From: Lepisosteus oculatus
Lineage: Eukaryota; Chordata; Actinopteri; Semionotiformes; Lepisosteidae
Length of the DNA stretch: 64,000 nucleotides
NCBI RefSeq assembly: GCF_040954835.1
Contig: NC_090712.1
Coordinates: forward strand, 9,884,784-9,948,783
Direction of reading: 5' to 3'
The position numbers and the translations under genes are program-made. Within the stretch, counting starts at the first letter, position 1. Every line of letters begins with the position of its first letter. Shown in pieces: positions 51,201 through 64,000 of the stretch. The notes beneath the pieces are model-generated. The model did not search any database. It saw nothing but the letters and a program-made list of their open reading frames with translations, and was not told the DNA's origin.

Positions 51201-54200
51201 GTGAAATATAATCCCATGTATTCAAATATTTGTTTTGCGCGCGCATACACATATATTAGCAGATTTGTGTATAGCCTACATATCACATATCCCCAAAGAC
51301 CAAAGGTTAGATTACGTTTCTGTGATTCACTCAGATGTATCAGTATATGCCAGTATTGACATGACACTAATATTATTCACCGCGTAGTAAAATTGCTTGC
51401 TACGATAAAACCTCATTATTTGACAACTGTCCGTCTTCTAATCACTTACTCCACCCACTATGCAGCAATTTTTAAATCCTTACTGAGCGCACACATTTAT
51501 TACACAAGGTTGAAAACAATTTTCCCGACCGTCTTCAAATAAATATAGCAGGGTTATTTAATTTAAAAAATATATATTTTTAGGTTGTAATAGGCAATAC
51601 GTCTGTGGTACGCTCTATTTCATGCTGGGTCATTTCATTCAAAAGCACTGTTAAAAACTTAATATAAACTTAAAAGAGATCATTAAAATAAATAATCCTG
51701 CATAAGATGTAAGAAGATGTTTGTAAACACAACAGCGGGATTGAATTTAGTAAAAAAAAAACAGAACTGTTGCATGTATTTTCTTCAAGTGAATACGGAT
51801 AAAAAACGTAGTTTCTGAATATTTTCTGTACATTAAGCAAGAAAAAAGCTTATTGTTGGGGCAAGAGAAACCCCATGAAAAAAATCACCACGCTTTAAAA
51901 GCCGCAGTATTTAATTATCCTGTTTAAAATTGTGGTTTTTTGATATTTCACTCTAACCTTCAAAGGACACTTATCTCTATTCGACGACTGTATACACGAC
52001 ACAATCAGTTCAATTTCCATCTCTGACGTCAAGAATTAAATTAGGTTCCAGGTGCTGCCTGCCGGCTTCCGACTTAGCATAGCGAATTCAGCCACCAAAG
52101 GCTATACACATTATTAGTATGACTAAGAAACCCCCTGCACAGCAGAAATACGCAAACTTTAGAGAGAAAAAAGGTAAATTGACGAGGGCCGTTAAAGGCT
52201 CTGCCTATCTCAAGAACCCTCTACAGTAACCACTATAAATATTTGTACACTTCGCCAAGCCATTAATGGCATTAAACTGACGCATATAACGTTCAGATTC
52301 TTTTATTCTGTAAGTTAACCACAGCATCGTAAAAAATATATACTTTCTTTTTCGTATGTAATATAGACGACGCCATTTGAGAAAGCAGACCTTTCCATTT
52401 AGGCGTTGAATAGTATGCGTTTAAAAAGTATTCTATATTTTGGGGTGAAAGAGTTGTATGGAGGGTAATCCCCCACTGTCAGCAGTGAATTTGCACACCC
52501 ACAAAATGCGAGCCGGGAATCTCCCAGTTGCAAGACGCTAAGAATATGCGGAAGTATTTTATTACAAAGGAAGTGAACTACAGCCATAGGAAGGTACGTC
52601 TTTAAGTGAATACCGTAGGACAATTGTGGTCAGTGCAAAGAAGCAACAGGTTACAGAAACCTCGGAAGACCGACATTTTGGCTTCTTTCGACTGACATTA
52701 CCATTGCTGTCAGGTTATATGGGTAAAAAAAAAGGAACGGTACCGCACATTGATATTTTTACCTGATTTGTATTCACACATTTCTAATATACACGTCCAT
52801 CCAAGGATTTTGAGCGTGGATCCCACCGGAAATGAGCCGACACGCATCGTATTGGTAGTGTAGCTCTTATCGATGCAAATATAATTGATACGTCTTTAAA
52901 AATCTGGCAATTTCCATAAGAGTGAATACATGTTGGAATAGTCAGCCTACAATACCCACCTGCACATTCACATGGCATATTAGTTTAAAATTACTGAAGA
53001 CACCAGGACATTTGAGTATTTTGAGACGCAGCTGCACACCCCTTCAGATATGACGATACACACTTACCTTTCAGGTCCTACATCAGTCACCTTCCAGGAC
53101 AACTGACTAAAGAGCTGGTATGCAAGGGCCAGCTGCAACATCGCGCAGTGAACTTCCTAAGCAGAACTCGTCTCGCCCTGCATGGCTCAAGCGGCATTTA
53201 GTCACATTCACTTGAGTAACAAGGTTCAAGATAGCTAAAATGAAATTAACTATAAATTAAACACTTTACACCAATATTCATGGCACTAAATTGTATTATG
53301 CTACACTACAACAGTGGAAAACTGCATCTTCACCTATTTTGTACAGAAATTGGATCCCAGCAATCTTCAAAATGCACTTCAAATTCACCCCCATGTCAAG
53401 ATAAGTCTTACACTGATAGAAGCAACTGCTCATTTCTCAGTGAAGCACAAAGCTTGCTTCACACTCCCACTCCACACTCTTTTGGTGAAAAAAAATAGCT
53501 TCTACCCTTTCCCCTCCTTCTTTCAAGTGTGGGGCCCATGCCAAACTGGTATGAAAACATAGTAGACTTAATTTTGTAATTAAACAGTAAGGAAATTACT
53601 AATTGAAACCTCTGTTCTCTGAATGTCTGACATTCCCCAGAGTAATGTAAAGATATTTGAAAGGCCCAAAACACTGGTCAAGTCTGACAGCTTCTTTCTC
53701 TTTCATCCAGGCCACACTATATACATACACAATTCAATACTTTGAAAGCTCACAGTGAAAGGTTTAAAAAAACCTGAACAAAATGAAAGCTTTATTTTTG
53801 ACATTTAGAGGCTCTAAAGTATTTGAAAGAAACAGGACTAAAAGCTACAGCTTGGTAGTTAAATTAAAAGGACTATAAAGATCTGCTGCAAGTGACTACT
53901 TTCAAGTTAGTGACCTAGTTTTGTTTTAGGATTTCTGAAAAGGTTAGGTTATTCAGAGTATGAACGCCTGACATGATGTTTGCCTAAATATGCCATCTCA
54001 GTGAATAAGACCTTTTCAATGTGCTTGTTCTTTAGAACAAATACATTAAATAGTATGAAACAGGAAAAAAAAATGCATTTATAAGAATTGAGAAAACATT
54101 TCAGAAAGGAAGACAAGGACACAGTTCTGGGGTTTTTATGGATTTTTGTTCTTATTTCAAATATGGCAATTTCAAACACTACTTACAAAAATACCCTTTC

Positions 54201-55101
54201 AGATACAACTTGTCCTACAAAAAAAAAACAAACCAAGTGGATTACACTTATCACTTTGCATTTTAAGAGGAGTGATAACCAAAGTCTGCATAGGCTTTGA
54301 CAGTTAGATGGTCATGAGAAAAACTAAATCCATTACATAAAAAAAAATACACAGTATGAAGGTGGATAGAAATAAGAACCCCAAGAATGAATACATTTAA
54401 ACTGTTTCTGTACATCTAACCTCAGCAGATATGGAGCTAGTCATACCATTCTACAAGGTCAAGTTATGACTACTTCCAAAAATGTTTTCCAAAAGAAATA
54501 TGTATTTCTATAGAGCCTCCATAGGAGGCATGCATCCTTAAAAAAATCAGCTGATCCATCTAGGCAGCAAGGCATGATCCATTTGAGTAAGTCTGACCTA
54601 GTGTATTCCAGATGGTAATGACACTAAGTAACCGCTTGTAAATCTGCATTGATTAGAGGAGCAGAAACAATCAAACAGATTTCTGAAAATTTGCCAGGAC
54701 TGATTCTAACAGTAACAGCTGCAAATCTTATACACAACAAAACAATACAGTATTTTTTTTTACATTTTTTTCCATTATTAAAAACTACAGTTTAGGCATT
54801 TCAAAAAAGATTTACAGTAATTTCAAAATTATATACATATCTACAAGTATGCAATTTAACATTAAGGCAATTAAAAAAAAGTTTCTCCAGTGGTCTTGAT
54901 TCAGTAGATTTCGGATTACCAGGAAACGACTGCAAATGTCCGCAGGCAGAAAACACCTCTTGATCAACAAGAACATTTACTGTAGGCAATCGCAGATCCA
55001 AAACATTTTTGGGCAATAGGGGGTAGCCAAAAGAGCATTTTAAAAGTAAACAGATGTAATATCAATATACAAAATGAATTACCTGGAGAGAGATAGTGAT
55101 G
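51201..55101. other. Intergenic region upstream of REL, with PAPOLG 3' UTR
   Basis: The right part is the PAPOLG 3' UTR; a minus-strand aataaa lies at 53791-53796, which would make the UTR about 1.3 kb. A second kappaB-consensus match, GGGAATCTCC, is at 52515-52524. I see no other gene, RNA or clear repeat. Short open frames here lack coding character. Confidence 0.5.
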
Positions 55102-63864
<8,763 letters not shown>

Positions 63865-64000
63865 CTAAAAGAAAACCAAAATGGCAAAACATTTAACATT
63901 TGCAGACCTCTATAAAACACTTGCAAGAGAAACATGAAACTGCATCAGTCAGACCTGACAGATTACAAAGATTTAATATATTTCAGCATAAATAAAGTTG

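Overview
This is a vertebrate chromosomal window, almost certainly from a ray-finned fish. The genes are split into many small exons with consensus splice sites. The repeats are of fish type: a 5S-rRNA-derived SINE, a tRNA-like SINE, Penelope-like fragments and degraded non-LTR LINEs. The proteins stay close to their human counterparts and the introns are moderately short. A non-teleost lineage such as gar, bowfin or sturgeon would fit, but that is inference. No bacterial, plasmid or phage features are present.

The gene order is the block found on human 2p16.1-p15, read in reverse: SANBR/KIAA1841 (minus, partial, 145-3292), an unnamed coiled-coil gene (plus, 6343-10890), PEX13 (minus, 14227-16518), PUS10 (plus, 18003-33928), REL (minus, 36090-51027) and PAPOLG (minus, partial, 55102-63864). 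I rebuilt every coding exon by following splice sites and reading phase. PEX13 (4 exons, 412 aa), PUS10 (17 coding exons, 535 aa) and REL (11 coding exons, 604 aa) come out complete and in frame. SANBR runs off the left edge and PAPOLG off the right edge.

Two intervals look like divergent (head-to-head) promoters: SANBR/coiled-coil gene around 5.65-5.83 kb, and PEX13/PUS10 around 16.52-16.7 kb. The first contains a perfect RFX-type X-box. The REL upstream region contains a perfect palindromic NF-kappaB site, as expected for an autoregulated Rel gene. The coiled-coil/PEX13 and PUS10/REL pairs converge tail to tail.

The most unusual items are the X-box-linked coiled-coil gene, which I know of no counterpart for at this place in human; a candidate nested gene on the opposite strand inside one REL intron; a fold-back Penelope-like insertion with a 13-bp target-site duplication and a hammerhead-like core; a probable U12-type intron in PUS10 and a weaker one in PAPOLG; and two GC-AG introns, in REL and PUS10. 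The genes do not form one pathway. REL is an NF-kappaB transcription factor, PEX13 acts in peroxisomal import, PUS10 is a tRNA pseudouridine synthase, PAPOLG is a poly(A) polymerase, and SANBR is known in mammals as a regulator of class-switch recombination.
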